The notes below the pieces were generated by a model. The model saw nothing but the letters and a program-made list of their open reading frames with translations. It searched no databases and was not told where the DNA came from. Made by a program: the position numbers and the translations under genes. Shown piece by piece: positions 24,401 to 36,298 of a stretch of 64,000 nucleotides of DNA. The DNA lies in NCBI GenBank assembly GCA_022578605.1, contig MU394146.1:62001-126000 (forward strand), written 5' to 3'. Source of the stretch: Camillea tinctor. Lineage: Eukaryota; Ascomycota; Sordariomycetes; Xylariales; Xylariaceae. The number at the start of each line of letters is the position of its first letter. The first letter of the stretch is position 1.

Positions 24401-27291
24401 ATAGTCCCGACTCTGAGGATTTGGTACCTTGGCGCATCATCGTACGGTGGCTTGACGGGCGTACGATTTCCCTCGCGTGGAAATACCTGTTATCGTCTAA
24501 GCACGGGTATGCATGAAACATTGTTCTGTGATGTCGTACCTAGATGTCGTACATACACACAAATAACTAAGCCGTAGGCAGTTAGAGATATCTGGCGATA
24601 ACACCCAACGTTATGTAGTCGTTTAACCCACGGGTAAACAGCTTGTCATGATTCACCTCTTCAGCCTCATGATAAAATTAGGCACAGGATAGACCACCGG
24701 CGATCCTTCCGATCACTTTAGCTCAGGTAGCCATCTGAATCGATAAAGATCTGAGGTAGATCACACCAAATGATCAGCCATAGGTAAGTCGTTAGGTCCC
24801 AGATCACAAGTAGATAGAACCAAGATGAGGTTGATGGTAACTTAGATGATAACCTAACCAACCTCAGCGTACCTAATCCCATCTTCTCACACTTTAAGGA
24901 CACTTCAAGGACATAAGCATGGTATGCTTACTCCATATCTTACTAAATCTAGACTTGTTACCACATTTGTAGTACTAGGTAGTAATTAGAGGCCGGGTCG
25001 CCAAAACCTTCAATAATAATAATAAAAACGACGGTGTTTGATGTTACATTTGCAGCGGAGAATAATCCACTTACATAGGTACACCATAACAAGAAATATA
25101 TGTAATGCCTTTTAATGCAATGTTAGAGAGATTAATTCTTTGTAGTATGTAATTATCATATGCTATACGTAGAAAACTAGTAGTGTAAGTTGTGGTGTAT
25201 CTTTTTTTTGACTTGTTTTGCTACATGCAAACTCTACCTATATAGGTAATAGGTAGCAGTGATAGTGGCATTGGAACAAATTCAAAGTTAGTAATACTTC
25301 CATGTATGACAGAAAATCTCCGGTGATGTTACCAGGTTAAGTACCGTCCCAAGGCAGGGAGATCTGGGGGGAGGGAAGGGGGCGGAAGAAGGGGGTACTT
25401 TTTAAAAATGGGACTAAAGTCAGCACGGGCCATCCATCGGGAACCTGAAACATGAAGACCCCAGCTTTTCCAGGGATGAGAACATGAAACCTTGAATGTT
25501 CCTAAACCCCCCTTCCAACTCTTTTCTCTTATACAACCTTCTTCATTGGCCACCAACTTCTCTAAGTTGTGTCCATACCGTACCATACACACACCTTCAC
25601 CATGTATTCGGTCCTAGTGAACCGATACCGAGCTTGACGAGAAATGCCTCTGCGATGCGGAGCAACTCTTCACCGTCACGCGACCCCCAGCTACAGCTAC
25701 AGCTACTACTACCTACTACTACATCAAGAGACACCCCAGTTTAGCAATACAGGTCTTTTTTTATGCGACGATCTTCTCCCTAGATAGGACGAAAAAAAGA
25801 TATTCTTGTTGGATCTACCGATAGCTCGAGGATCTCCCTTCACGTCACCGTGTACAGCAGGTTCCGTCCGCGCATACACATATACATACGACCAAGTAGT
25901 ATATACGGCAGCCAAGAGATGTGCTGACGAGTGTGCTTTATTACTGGTCACTTCCCGCCTTCCTACGGGAGTCGCATATGCAACCATCTCGAGGCGCATC
26001 TCCTCTCATTTCCCAGCTCCTATTTCTGCTATTTCCCAGGGCGCCTAGCTTGCTCCTAGTAAGCCTGTAGTAATACGACATCGTACTATCATGGTGTGCA
26101 GCACTGATTCCATTCACGAGTCTGAGTCCTGCTTCCCAATACGAAATTGGCTCATCCCATGATTATCCTGCTATGCTAACCCCAGAGAACCTTGTTTAGC
26201 CTGCCAGTTTTGAGAAACAGGGGCCATTTTAAGGATCATGCTCTCAAACACCGTTTGTCGTGGCAGCAATGCAACCAACCTTAAGTCGAAGGGCCTTCTC
26301 GAACCTTTCCCCATTTGGTCCATCTCCTTCTATCTCTAACAGAGTCGCCGGAAGCCAGGTGTGTCAGCTATTCTGAGTCTCTTGGACCACAGACGAACAC
26401 CATATTCCCAGTTTCAATGCATGCTAGGTTATCCATAATCCATCATGGCCTTCATGCTCTCTCTAGTCTACATATACCTAACCTCAACAACGCTAACTCC
26501 TCCCTCATTCTACGGCGAGCCCTACAGCGTATTCCCATTGATCATTCCAAGGCACCCTAGCAGATGCTACCTAGCAAGCAACCAAGGTCCGCCCTGCTCA
26601 CGTCTTAGCCTTATCCTAGTCGCAGATCACCCTTTCTTAATGATGAACCCATTTATCTCAAACAACTACTTGCGGGAGCATCACCGACGTTTCCCACCCG
26701 TTATCAAGCTATGTGAAAGGTTACTGGTTTATCTTTACCATGGTAAGTCTAAGTGAGCATTATCCTGCTTCTGTGAAGGTAAGGCGGTTGTAGCATGCGC
26801 CGTTGTTATGAAAACTGGCCAGATGTGTTTTTCTTTTCTAGTAGGAGTCTATATCAGCTGAGTTAAACACCCTCCGTGCGCTGGTTTTTCTTAAGTACCC
26901 TGGAATGTTGTTAGAAATATCTCTTAGCGCCTGTAATCTAAATCTCCCCTTGTCGTTGATTTTAATCTAATAGCCTGGGGACCACATCGAATCCCCCGAG
27001 TACCTGCAGTCAAGCGAGGCCTGGGTCTGCGTAGGAGGGGACTGCAAGGCCCGACACACGAATCGGGTCTTAGCTGCTCCAGATCCAGTGGATAATACTC
27101 GTCGTCCCGACTAGAGAGCGTTCGTGACGCACGTCCCCGACGAACCTTTTCTTGGATGACCAGGACTTGTAACAGATCGTTTCCAACATAGACCGCCTTA
27201 TAATGGCACCACGTCTCACCCAGTCTGTTCTAGAAGTGCGAATCTATACCTCAACCGTCCTCTACCTGCAGCGCGGCCACCTGGAGTCAAC
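21453..27291. other. Gene-poor 5.8-kb intergenic region
   Basis: No coding region is supported. Open frames around 22.6-23.0, 24.3-24.6, 25.5-26.0 and 26.3-26.8 kb are below about 105 codons and match nothing I recognise. TACCTAGGTA-type palindromes occur at 22240-22300 (an exact copy at 22270-22279) and an AACC tract near 23022-23040. A 440-bp MITE lies at 23691-24130. The right end should carry the promoter of the gene starting at 27292. Confidence 0.6.
23691..24130. mobile_element. MITE with Tc1/mariner-type terminal inverted repeats
   Basis: A 440-base element is bounded by near-perfect inverted repeats. The left end starts CAGTGGGTGGAAATTG at 23691 and the right end is its reverse complement, ending at 24130. 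About 33 bases match, through a run of T where the two ends differ in length. A TA dinucleotide flanks both sides (23689-23690 and 24131-24132), consistent with the target duplication of Tc1/mariner elements. A CAGTG terminus is common in that superfamily. The interior is almost purely A/T (especially 23750-24060) and has no transposase frame, so the element is non-autonomous. The AT bias may be native or may reflect repeat-induced point mutation. Confidence 0.85.
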
Positions 27292-29277
27292 ATGGCAGAA
27301 AGACCAAGCACTTCTGGAGGCCCGAGTAGTAAAAAATCAGCAAAAAGCGCTCACAACTTCGACAAGAGAATATCCCGAGATGATTCTTTCCTCGACCTGA
27401 GAGCAGGGAAAGCTACAGGCTTTAGACCATACACGCCTAATCGAGGACAACTACCCGCCTCTGACGTTAGTTTGGGATCGTCTCCCGCATCTCGAGCTGC
27501 TTTCTTCCCAGCAGCCACCATGTCGATACCAGAGTCTTCTATCGAGGGGAAATACGGAGAGATCGGAATGGCGCTTGGGAGTCCTACTACACATCGCCCC
27601 CAAAAGGGGGGCGCATGGAACCCGCAGAGTTCACTTCGACCAAGACAGGCATCAGCTCCAGGGCTCTCACCTGCGTCCGGGAATAGCAGCGCGGATTCCG
27701 TTGACGTACCTATGCCGAAGAAGCAACCTGGAAAGTGGAAGTTACTTGGACTATTTGGAAGGAAGCATTCAGGCTCTTCTGAGTCCTCTGCCCCAACTCC
27801 GGAACCGGCTGGACCGAAGCGCTCCTATAAACCAGCACATGTTGAGCCATCGGTTACGAGCTTCCAGTCATACCCAGAGGCTAGAGGTGCGGGAGTTGGG
27901 AGATCAGAGACACTAAAGGAGCCCAAGACATCGTCAAGACATAAACCGACTGTTTCTAGATCTCAAACAATGCCGCAAATAGAAAGCCCGTCAAGAGATC
28001 AGAGGTCGAGAGCCAGAGATCCTAAAGCTACGGAAGGCTTCGCTAATATTCCTGCCAACCGCAATGCTAATTTACGACCTTTGGGAAATTCGGGGACTTT
28101 GGGGCCCATGCTGAATGTTGAAATTCCAGATATTACCATGGAACGATACAGCGTCATGTTTGGTAGTGTCTTACAACCGCAACCGCCACAACCGCAACAA
28201 CCACCTCTGCTAGTGAGGCGACAGGCTACCCTCAAGAAATTGAAAAGCATAGACGATGCAGTTGAAAAAGAAGAGGTAAGTTTACCAACGAGTTATATTA
28301 TGTATGATTATTGACGTATCGAATAGGAAGGGAAACATCAAAATGGTCCTCGACGGAGGGATTCAGCTCAGCCCACAAAGTCGCCCGGATTTGCGCTATT
28401 TCCCTCCACTCCAGCAAATAAGCCTCGCAATCTTGGAGCACCTAGAAGTTCACCACATCTACGATCGAATACTTCACCAGCACTTCTTCCATCCCCTTCT
28501 AGAGACGCCTTTGAACCTTCACCACCCAACGGCGAACCCCCGGTCTACAACCATCTAAAGCACCCCCCTACACATCATTCAAAGAGTAAACTCACAATTG
28601 CAACTCTTTCAAGGGCACGGGAACACCAAGAATCGACGAAAGAATATAATTTCAGCAACGAGTCGTCAGTCTTCGTTGACTCACCATCATCTATCGATTC
28701 GCCAGTGGTGGAAATAGCGCGAATGGAGTCTCTGCGTCCGAGCGCCCATCACATGGCGCCAGAGCCGAAATGGGAGATGTTAAACTCATCACAAATCACA
28801 GTCTCGACGGCTATCTCTGTGTCAAGCGATCGGAAACGGTCTCCCTCATCGGCGGCTTCCTCGGCACCGACAAACCTCACGCAGCTGTCGACCCAGGACA
28901 TTGAGGAGGCGCGGCTACCAGAGAACGGAGGTAATCCTATCATGAACCCAGTCGAGATCTCGATCGCGAGGCAGATCTCCATCTCGCGGCAACAACAGAA
29001 GATGCTCCAACCCTTACGAGCGAAAGCAGCAGCGGCGGCGGCGGCTGCGGCCGCTACATCACCGTCCGCGGCGTCGTGTCGGAGCGCCGGCAGCTCGGCG
29101 AAGACGAGTCCGCTGGTGACGGGCGGACGCATGGCCATCGCGAGCTCTGAGCTTCTGGCCGTGGCCGAGACCAAGACGCTGACCCCGACGGTGGTGCACC
29201 CCACCGACCCGTGGGACTTGCAGCTTGCGCATAACCGAAAGAGCGAGCGGGTTATTCTCGAGGGCTCGACTAACTAG
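27292..29277 (+). CDS. Conserved-looking disordered protein of unknown function
   Basis: Two exons, 27292-28275 and 28327-29277, are joined by a 51-base intron (donor GTAAGT, acceptor AATAG) and give 644 aa. The ATG at 27292 is in good context (gtcaacATGG). I do not recognise a named domain. Most of the protein is Ser/Pro/Arg-rich and probably disordered. Two ordered-looking blocks stand out: GKWKLLGLFGRKHSG at about residues 150-165 and EIPDITMERYSVMFGSVL at about residues 276-294. The second resembles a motif I associate with uncharacterised Pezizomycotina proteins. A run of about 11 Ala occurs near residue 575, in a GC-rich C-terminal third. There is no signal peptide or membrane segment. 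No function can be assigned. Confidence 0.85.
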
Positions 29278-31869
29278 CCAATTTAACGATCTCCTGCTAC
29301 CCCTTCTCCCTACCTTATTCTACCAGACCGAACACGCATACCTCTATCTATACTTATTACTTCTCATACATCTATATACACTATACGGCGAGCATATGGC
29401 ATTCATTCTCGTACGGGATTTCGAGGTTTCGCATTGGACTCGGATTTGCTCACGCGAGCAACTATCCTCTTTTTTTCATTTTTTTTTTTTCATCATTGAT
29501 GGCCACGCATTTATTAAGGAATAATCTGGGCGGAAATTATTCACAGCGAAGCAATATTTACCAATCTTTTTCCTTTCTCCCTTTTTTTTCGGTAACTTTT
29601 ATCTAAGGGGGAGAAGGCAGGAACCAGTTCTATGGGAGGTAAAATGGAAGCGACTTTGTTTTTTCCCCTTTGTCTTATTTTCCTCTTTCTATTTTTTTTT
29701 TTTCTGTCGGAACTTTCTTATTATACCATGGGAGAGGACTTATACTAAACGAACACCCTCCAATCGCGTGCGAATAGCCATCATCAAGAGTCTGAGACTG
29801 CTGATCATATGAACATCTTTTTTGTCATTGTCTTTTTTTCGGCATTTGCCAGATTAGACTAGGGGTGGGAAGCCAGGGATGCTTGGGGGGGAGGAGAGGA
29901 TAGTGGTGATTCTATAATGTTCTTGAGTTGGACAAAGGTCGAAGAACCTATTTTGTGCTTTTTTTCTTCTTTTCTTTTCTTTAAATTATTATTTTGATAC
30001 CCTTGTGAGGATTTTTAACGGAGGATGGAGCGGGATATGAGAATGAATACATTGAAGATTTATTACTAGAGAGGGAGACAGTTGACGAGAGACTTACTCT
30101 ACTTACTTCGTGGTTTACACAACATATCTAAGTAGCACGGCGGGACTACAAGGTCGGTCGGACGGAACCTGCCTACCTATCTATTTATCTTGCGCATCTC
30201 TTTTATATTTTATTCTTCTTCCGACGTCATTCTGATAAGGGGGTTTCTGTAGGAACAGAGGAGGGATGACTTGAACCTTACCTGGCTACTGTTACCTACT
30301 CTCTTACTCACTTTTGAACCTTCGAGTAAAACTAAAAAGAAAAAGAAAAACCCAACGATAAAAAAATATTAAAAATAAATCAAATCATGATGAACCGAGG
30401 GATTTCATAAACGTGAACCTGTCTTTTCTTTCAGATCTCTATAAGTGAGGCATCTCTCTATCTTGCCTAACTAGCCTGCTTACTTTAATCCCCCATCCCC
30501 CATCCCCCCCTCCCCACACACACGAGCTGAGAAGACAGGTAAAAACTCTGAAACAACCTTCTCAGCTCAGCTTATCGATCTCAAAGTTGCTTGTCCCGGG
30601 AATGTCTTTTTTTTTTCTTTTTTCCACGTATGAGAGAGACAGAGACGGGAACGGGTAATTGATTCACGTCGATCATACAACAGCTGCTTAGTAAAGGGAG
30701 TTAGATAAGGTCCCCCTCCCTGTATCTAGGTAGATCACCTGCAGTCTTGAGTTTTTTTAATGCATTGGGGAAGAAAGAGGGGGTGTAAGGGGTAAGGGAT
30801 ACGTATAGGATAGATAAAATATGTAGGTGGTTGAGCGACAAATGGAGTAAACGGGTCGATTAGTTTAGGGTTAGGCGGGCCGTGAATGAAAAGGGGGGAC
30901 GGGGACGGGGACGGGGACAGGGACTAGGCATTTTGATACTTATGGGTAGGGTTAACTGCTTTATATATATATCCTATGTAACAGGTGAAAATATGTCATC
31001 CGAGTCAGTGAGTCCATTTAACTATCTAGGTTACTTAAGTAGGTAGGCTATCATCTCATTACTGTCATCCTGTGTGTCTTTAGTCCACCTCGTTCTTTAA
31101 TATCAGTCCTTTGCTCCTGTTTCATCTTTACCTTGGTCTGGAAAAGCCAGGCCACTATATAGTGTTGTGTGTATAAGATATATCTTTGCCCCCCCCAAAA
31201 TCATTCGTCGTTTGAAAAAAAAAACCAGCCATTGTGACGTTGTTGTGTATATGTTGTTGTGTATGAATTTATGCGTTATAACACCTTGTAAAAAGACGAG
31301 ACGAGAAAAAAAAAAAGAAATCAACGAGTAACAAATGTGATATCGATTCCCCCCATCATTTAGCAGCCTTGAAAGATGACGCAGAAACAAACCGAAACCA
31401 AACAGCCAAGAGAAAAAATATGGGAAGCATGTGGAGGGCAGAATGACGCCCATTTACTTCTGCATAGCCCTTTAGAAGATTCCTGGCGGTAAAGTGATGG
31501 ATCCTCTGAACCACTCCCCCTTCGTCTTCCAGTCGCTTTATGAATTGAGAAGTTTAGCGACTAAAATTGCTTTACGCGTTGGAGTAGAAGTGTCTGAGAG
31601 AGTTTGTCTGAGGGAGTTACCTCTAGAGGAGGAAAGGGACGAAGAGGGGAGCACGAGGTAAGAGGGGTCGGGTATCCCCGATCCTCTTCTTTCTCCTCTC
31701 TATCCCTATGCTTCCTCCGGTGCTGTCTACTGTTGTTTCTCTCCCTTTCGACTGCTATGCCGGGAAGAGAGGGAAACAGAGACTCGCATCAATTTCGGAG
31801 AAATAGCGCCAGAACTCGATACGCACCACCCGGTGGGGGGACGTAGATTTACCCGAAACAAAAAGGACT
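29278..31869. other. Intergenic region with pyrimidine and G-rich tracts
   Basis: About 2.6 kb lie between the converging 27.3-29.3 kb gene and YKT6. Long T-rich and CT-rich runs are common. A tandem GGGGAC repeat sits at about 30894-30924. No gene is supported; the frame at 31103-31453 (minus) is hydrophobic low-complexity sequence without family features. Confidence 0.6.
30894..30924 (+). repeat. GGGGAC short tandem repeat
   Basis: Four to five copies of GGGGAC occur in a row. The four or more G-runs separated by two-base loops fit the G-quadruplex pattern on the plus strand. It is intergenic, about 1 kb beyond the YKT6 stop. Function unknown. Confidence 0.75.
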
Positions 31870-32728
31870 CTACATAACGAGACAGCACGAATTTTGCTTC
31901 TTTGCTTGTTCTGCATAAGTGTAATTAATTAGCTTTATGGGACAGGACTACAAGGGAAAGGGAAGGGGAGGGGAGGATGTAGGTGGTTCTTACGGTAGAA
32001 CATCTTGCTCTGGTTGCTCAGGCCGTCGCTCTTGGCGACGAGGTCGTCGATCTTCTCGCCGCGCTGCAGGACGCTCTCGATGGTCTTGTGCAGGACGATC
32101 TTAGTCTCGTCGAGCTCCTTCTGGATTTTCATGATGCTGTCGGCCTGGTGGGGGTCCTGGTACTTGGTGAGGTACTCCTCGAGCTCGGGCATGGCCACCG
32201 TCTCGCCGTTGGCCCACGAGGACCGCGGGTGGGCGGCGAGGAACTCGTCAACCACCTTGGACAGCAGCTGGTGCGCTACCAGGGCCGGGTACTGGTGGTC
32301 CGACATCAGGACGCCGCATATGCCCTCGGTGCGGCCGTAGGCGTGGAATGTGTAGTCCTGCTCCTCGACGTCTTGTCGCTGGCCCGGCCGCGTCCGCTCG
32401 GCTACCGTCTTCGCGAACATGGACATGAATTCGCCATAGCTATAAAAAAGAATAGGTTAGCATTTCTGACGTAAGGATGTTAGACCGAGATGGGAAGGGA
32501 GGGTGGTACTTTTGGCGGGTAAAGCGCGAGTAGGCGCTCAGTTCCTTCGCAGCGCATAGCTCGGCGCCGGGCTTGGACTCATTCTTAATGATCTATTTGC
32601 CAAGAAAAAGAATAATAAGGTCAGCTCTCCGTGTCGGGGTTGGTTTGGGTCTTCCCTCCCGAGAGGGTGGTGGGGAAGATGGGGGGGGATTCGGGGTGTA
32701 TGCGTACTCCGATGTATAGAAGCTTCAT
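31870..32728 (-). CDS. YKT6: R-SNARE Ykt6
   Basis: Ykt6 is a lipid-anchored R-SNARE acting in Golgi, endosomal, vacuolar and autophagosome fusion. Four minus-strand exons, 32728-32708, 32592-32510, 32439-31994 and 31910-31870, encode 196 aa, the usual length. The longin domain begins MKLLYIG and includes TRPGQRQDVEE and YGRTEGICGVL. The SNARE helix reads KIQKELDETKIVLHKTIESV with the zero-layer Arg in VLQRGEKIDDLV. The short fourth exon supplies QQAKKQNSCCLVM, a double-Cys CAAX-type end for palmitoylation and farnesylation. Without that exon the protein would lack its membrane anchor. Splice sites are canonical (GTACGC, GTACCA, GTAAGA; AG acceptors). Confidence 0.97.
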
Positions 32729-33436
32729 GACGGGCGATTTACTATTTGATTTATTATTCGCAGGTTAGGGTTGGTAGGGTTGGTATGGTTGGTTTGATTG
32801 TTGGTGTCGGATGCTGTGGAATTGGTGTTGGTAAATATGGTGGAATGTGGTCACTTATAATAAAGTAGTGGAAAGTCGGAGAGAGAAAGAAGATAAAGTT
32901 GGGATGAGGTGCAGAAAGATGGATTTGGCTTTAGCTTTGACTTTGGAGGTGTGAGGTCAGTGGAGTTCTAATCCAATGCCTTGGCTGCTTTGTCACCTGC
33001 CAGGTACTTTATGTCACTGGGTTTACTGCCTCCTTTTACCGCCAATCAGGCTACTACATATGTACCTTTTACATTACGACCTTAAAAGTAGAGGGTCCAT
33101 ATTCATCTAAGTACTAAGCCTAGTCTGACAGTTGTGCACTTAGATTAGCATAACATAAAATTAATGTAAAAAGTACCTAGTGTATAAATTTATATATAGC
33201 ATTTTTTAAGTATGGAAACTTTGCTTCCACTGTCGGTACTCAGCTAGGGCCATGCAAGTAATTGCTGAGCTAACGTCCCCAAGCATCTAATCACAAATAT
33301 AGTTATAGTAGTCCATATTACAGGGTGAGCCGAGCAGCGACACCCTGAAGCTGGGTGGTGGACCACAAACCTCGAAGCGACACCGCAGAACCCGGAGGCA
33401 GGCCCTTACTTCCCTCTATCTTTCCGCCTTTCGTTT
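32729..33436. other. Intergenic region between YKT6 and the CK1-like gene
   Basis: About 700 bases between two minus-strand genes. It should hold the YKT6 promoter; GGTTGGT repeats occur near 32765-32800. The part from about 33080 to 33310 is relatively AT-rich. No gene or mobile element is recognised. Confidence 0.6.
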
Positions 33437-34647
33437 TTAACCAGCTGTATCTGACGAACCAGGATTATGTGTCTCATTTAGGGATCTAGGCAGCTTCGGC
33501 TTTGGCTGGCGTCTTTGTTTGTGTATCCCTCGTACACTCGGCGTTTTGCGTCGGCCACGCTTTGGTCCTCGCGTTTGCGGAACTACCGGTTCTGTCTTTT
33601 GAGGGCCGTGAATCTCATTAAATAACTTTACCGTCCAGTCAAATATATTATCATATTTGAATCCCTCCGAACTGAAGAGACGGCGGAAAAGTCTCCGAAG
33701 ATATGCGTAGTCGGGCTTGTCCTCGAAGCCCAGTGACCGGGTGTAGTTGATGTACTTGACAAATGCGTCGGGTAGGCCGTCGCAGAGCTTCTCTGCTGGT
33801 AAGCTTATCTTCATGTTCTTGACCAGCTCCTGTTTCTCTTCGACTGTTGCTGCCTTCAGGCCTTGCCACGGCAACGACCCCCGAGCAAACTCTATCAGGA
33901 CATAACCAAGAGACTCGAGATCATCCATCCAAGACTGTTCTGTATCGCGTTAGTAAAGGCAACAAAAAGCAGTCTTGATCGGTTGCCTACCACGCCCGTT
34001 GTGGTTGTTGATGCTCGCGTATCGAGTCGTGCCGCAAAACGGATGTTTCTCATATCGGCTGTCTTGCTTAGCAAGCCAATGTTCCTTAGCTATACCGAAG
34101 TCAATGGTGTATATTATATTCCCTTTCTTCCCAACGCCCATCAAGAAGTTGTCCGGCTTGATGTCGCGATGGAGGACGCCTTTGGAATGAATATACTGGA
34201 TTCGAGAGATGGCCTGGTCGGCAATGAGAAGGACAGTCTTAAGCGAGAACTTCCGGTCGCAGTAATTGAACAGATCTTCGAGCGATGGGCCGAGAAGCTC
34301 GTGGACGAGCACGAAGTATTCACACTCCTGTCCGAACCACATGACGTGCGGTATTCCTACTCCGCCGGAGAGGGCATTGTACTTGTCCTTTTCGTCCTCG
34401 AGAGCCTGATAATCTTCCTTGGAGTGAGTAAGCTTCATGGCGACTTGGTTACTTGATTGAAGGTCGGTTCCTGTCCAGGTAAGCGACGATCCAGTTGCAG
34501 TCGCAGGCGATATACATACCTAAGTAGACCATTCCGAACCCCCCTGCGCCGATCTTGCGATCAACACGAAATCTCTCATTGACGAGTATGTCCTAATACC
34601 AGTGAGCATAAGTGCATTGTGCCAAGGGTAGGGAAACATACCTTCAT
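33437..34647 (-). CDS. Casein kinase 1-like protein kinase, divergent
   Basis: Four minus-strand exons, 34647-34642, 34592-34520, 34470-33991 and 33939-33437, give 353 aa. The kinase fold is complete: glycine loop [11 protein letters not shown] (about residues 17-27), VAMK lysine (Lys39), [10 protein letters not shown] (127-136), IDFGIAKEH (149-157), and ASIN in place of the usual APE (about 178-181). That last replacement and [20 protein letters not shown] identify the CK1 family. It differs from housekeeping Hhp/Yck-type CK1: typical CK1 has GSFGDIYLG and DFGLAK. The C-terminus is short, basic ([12 protein letters not shown]) and perhaps nuclear, with no prenylation motif. All catalytic residues are present, so it is probably active. 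It is divergent from a pseudogene and lies in an accessory-looking segment, so it may be a lineage-specific paralogue. Confidence 0.9.
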
Positions 34648-35071
34648 TTTTGAAGTTCAATCTTGGAGAGAAAAATGAGCCTCGTCGAGATGCGTGGTGA
34701 AGAGAGCCCTTTGCCTTCCGTTTATTTATGCCTTCCGTTTAAGCCTTCCGTTTACGCCTTCCGTTTAAGAAGGGGTTTGTTGGAGGGGGGTCAGCGCCGC
34801 ATCCGGTGGCAGTGGAGAACTATGACGTGCTTGGTTAGCGCCGTTCCACTACCTAGTCCCCACAATATTACGGATGCGTAATTAGTGCAACCAGGTTATC
34901 GGGATCATAAATCAATGGCAGTTCTCCTGTCCAAACCCTCCTTGTCGCGTGTTTATCACGAACCTTGTGTTCTTGCAGACTGCCAATTTAGACAGAACTC
35001 ATCTTAGCTCAGCAAGTGCCTTTTCAACCCAGCTTCCCGCCCGCTTGTTACAGTTCAAAAAAAGGGCGGCC
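34648..35071. promoter_or_regulatory. Divergent intergenic region, CK1-like and DUF7924-like
   Basis: The two genes start 424 bases apart on opposite strands, so this region probably holds both promoters. It contains four copies of GCCTTCCGTTTA (annotated separately). No other regulatory site can be identified with confidence. Confidence 0.5.
34721..34770. repeat. Four tandem copies of GCCTTCCGTTTA
   Basis: The 12-base core occurs four times in about 50 bases, with spacers of about one to five bases, some 75-125 bases upstream of the CK1-like start codon. The conserved core and variable spacers suggest a repeated protein-binding site or a small satellite. I do not know a factor that binds it. 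Confidence 0.85.
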
Positions 35072-36298
35072 ATGGCGCGGCCGCAGGATCTCAAGAGACA
35101 GCGAGCAGACAATTGCACAGAAGAGGAACGGCCACAAAAGAAGCCCAGGTCAACGAAAACCCTTTGGAACTACCCTCCTAGATACTACGATAATCTCTCC
35201 AAGGTCTGGCTCACGCGTCTCGCCTTAAGAGAACTCGATCGCCGAAACTCCATTGCGCCTCAATCCAAGCCATCTGTTCGAGCTGGCGAATATTCTAGAG
35301 ACCTTGCAGAGTTTGCAAGGCGTGGTGGTCCAGATCTTTGCCATCTCCGAGGGGTGATATCTGCCAATGTGCCTTGCAAGCTTGTCAACTAATGATTTCG
35401 TAGTATCCAGAGCACAGCGGTGCAGGAATGATGACTAGCGCATCCCCCAGCCGACCTACAAAAAAAGATAACTGCGAAGGACAAGAACTTCGAACAACAT
35501 TTGCATGACTATGGCATCTATTTGCCTGACGATCTCGGGCCTTTAGCACTGAATACAAGCGAGATCCGTGAACGTTTGGCACGAGAGCGGTCGTCATTAT
35601 CGCCTTCTCAATTCTCGAATGAACAATTCAAGACTTTTCAGGGAGTGAATAGGAGTGCGGTGTTCGAGAATGACATTATGGCCAAAGTTATTCCTATCAT
35701 TTGTGGGAATACCGACATCTACCACCAACAGAACATGGTGTTCACCGAGCTCTTGCCTATCACGACCGAATAAGCCACCAAACCCCAACCCGATTTCTTT
35801 GACGGGGCTCGCATCCACGAGATTGACAAGGCGATTCGAGACGACGACCAGATGTATTCGCTGATTATCCCTTCAAAACATAAGAATGTCCCGGTGGCGA
35901 ACAACCTCTTTCTAGAAGTTAAACGCTCTGACGGGAGTGCAGCGGTTATGGAGCGCCAGGCCTGCTATGACGGAGCGTACAGAGCCCGCGCCATGCACAG
36001 CCTGCAGAACTACGACGAAGAGAAGCCAGTCTACGACAGCAACGCCCACCCGTTCAGCTCGACGTACCACAATGGCCAGCTCTATCTGTACGCACACCAT
36101 GCCACCGCGCCGGCGACATCTGGGGGCGGGCCGGAGTATCATGTGACTATGCTTGATGTTTATGCTCTACTGGGCACCCGTGAACGTTTCATCGAAGGAG
36201 CGACTGCGTTTAGAAATGCCAGAGGTCTGGCAAAAGAACACCGTGACAGGTTGATCCGGGTGGCAAATGCCAGAGCGCGTGGAGCGTCAGGCCAATAA
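35072..36298 (+). pseudogene. Broken DUF7924-like gene
   Basis: The conceptual product resembles the Pezizomycotina family I know as DUF7924, of unknown function. The start MARPQDLKRQR leads into YPPRYYDNLSKVWLTRLAL and RRGGPDLCHLRG. A 50-base intron (35354-35403) joins to YPEHSGAGMM. The frame is then lost at a run of seven A (35460-35466). Coding similarity resumes in another frame as FEQHLHDYGIYLP. A TAA at 35771-35773 lies in frame between VFTELLPITTE and PQPDFFDGARIHEIDK. The rest is family-like: LEVKRSDGSAAVMERQACYD, then FSSTYHNGQLYLY and GATAFRNARGLAKEHRD. So a frameshift and a nonsense codon both break it, unless one or both are sequencing errors. The nonsense site would fit a C-to-T change in CAA. 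The family name is from memory. Confidence 0.65.

Noticed and set aside
31983..32474. Plus-strand 163-codon frame, Val/Leu-rich
   Set aside because: It lies antisense to YKT6 exon 3, which has clear SNARE motifs; the plus frame is a shadow.
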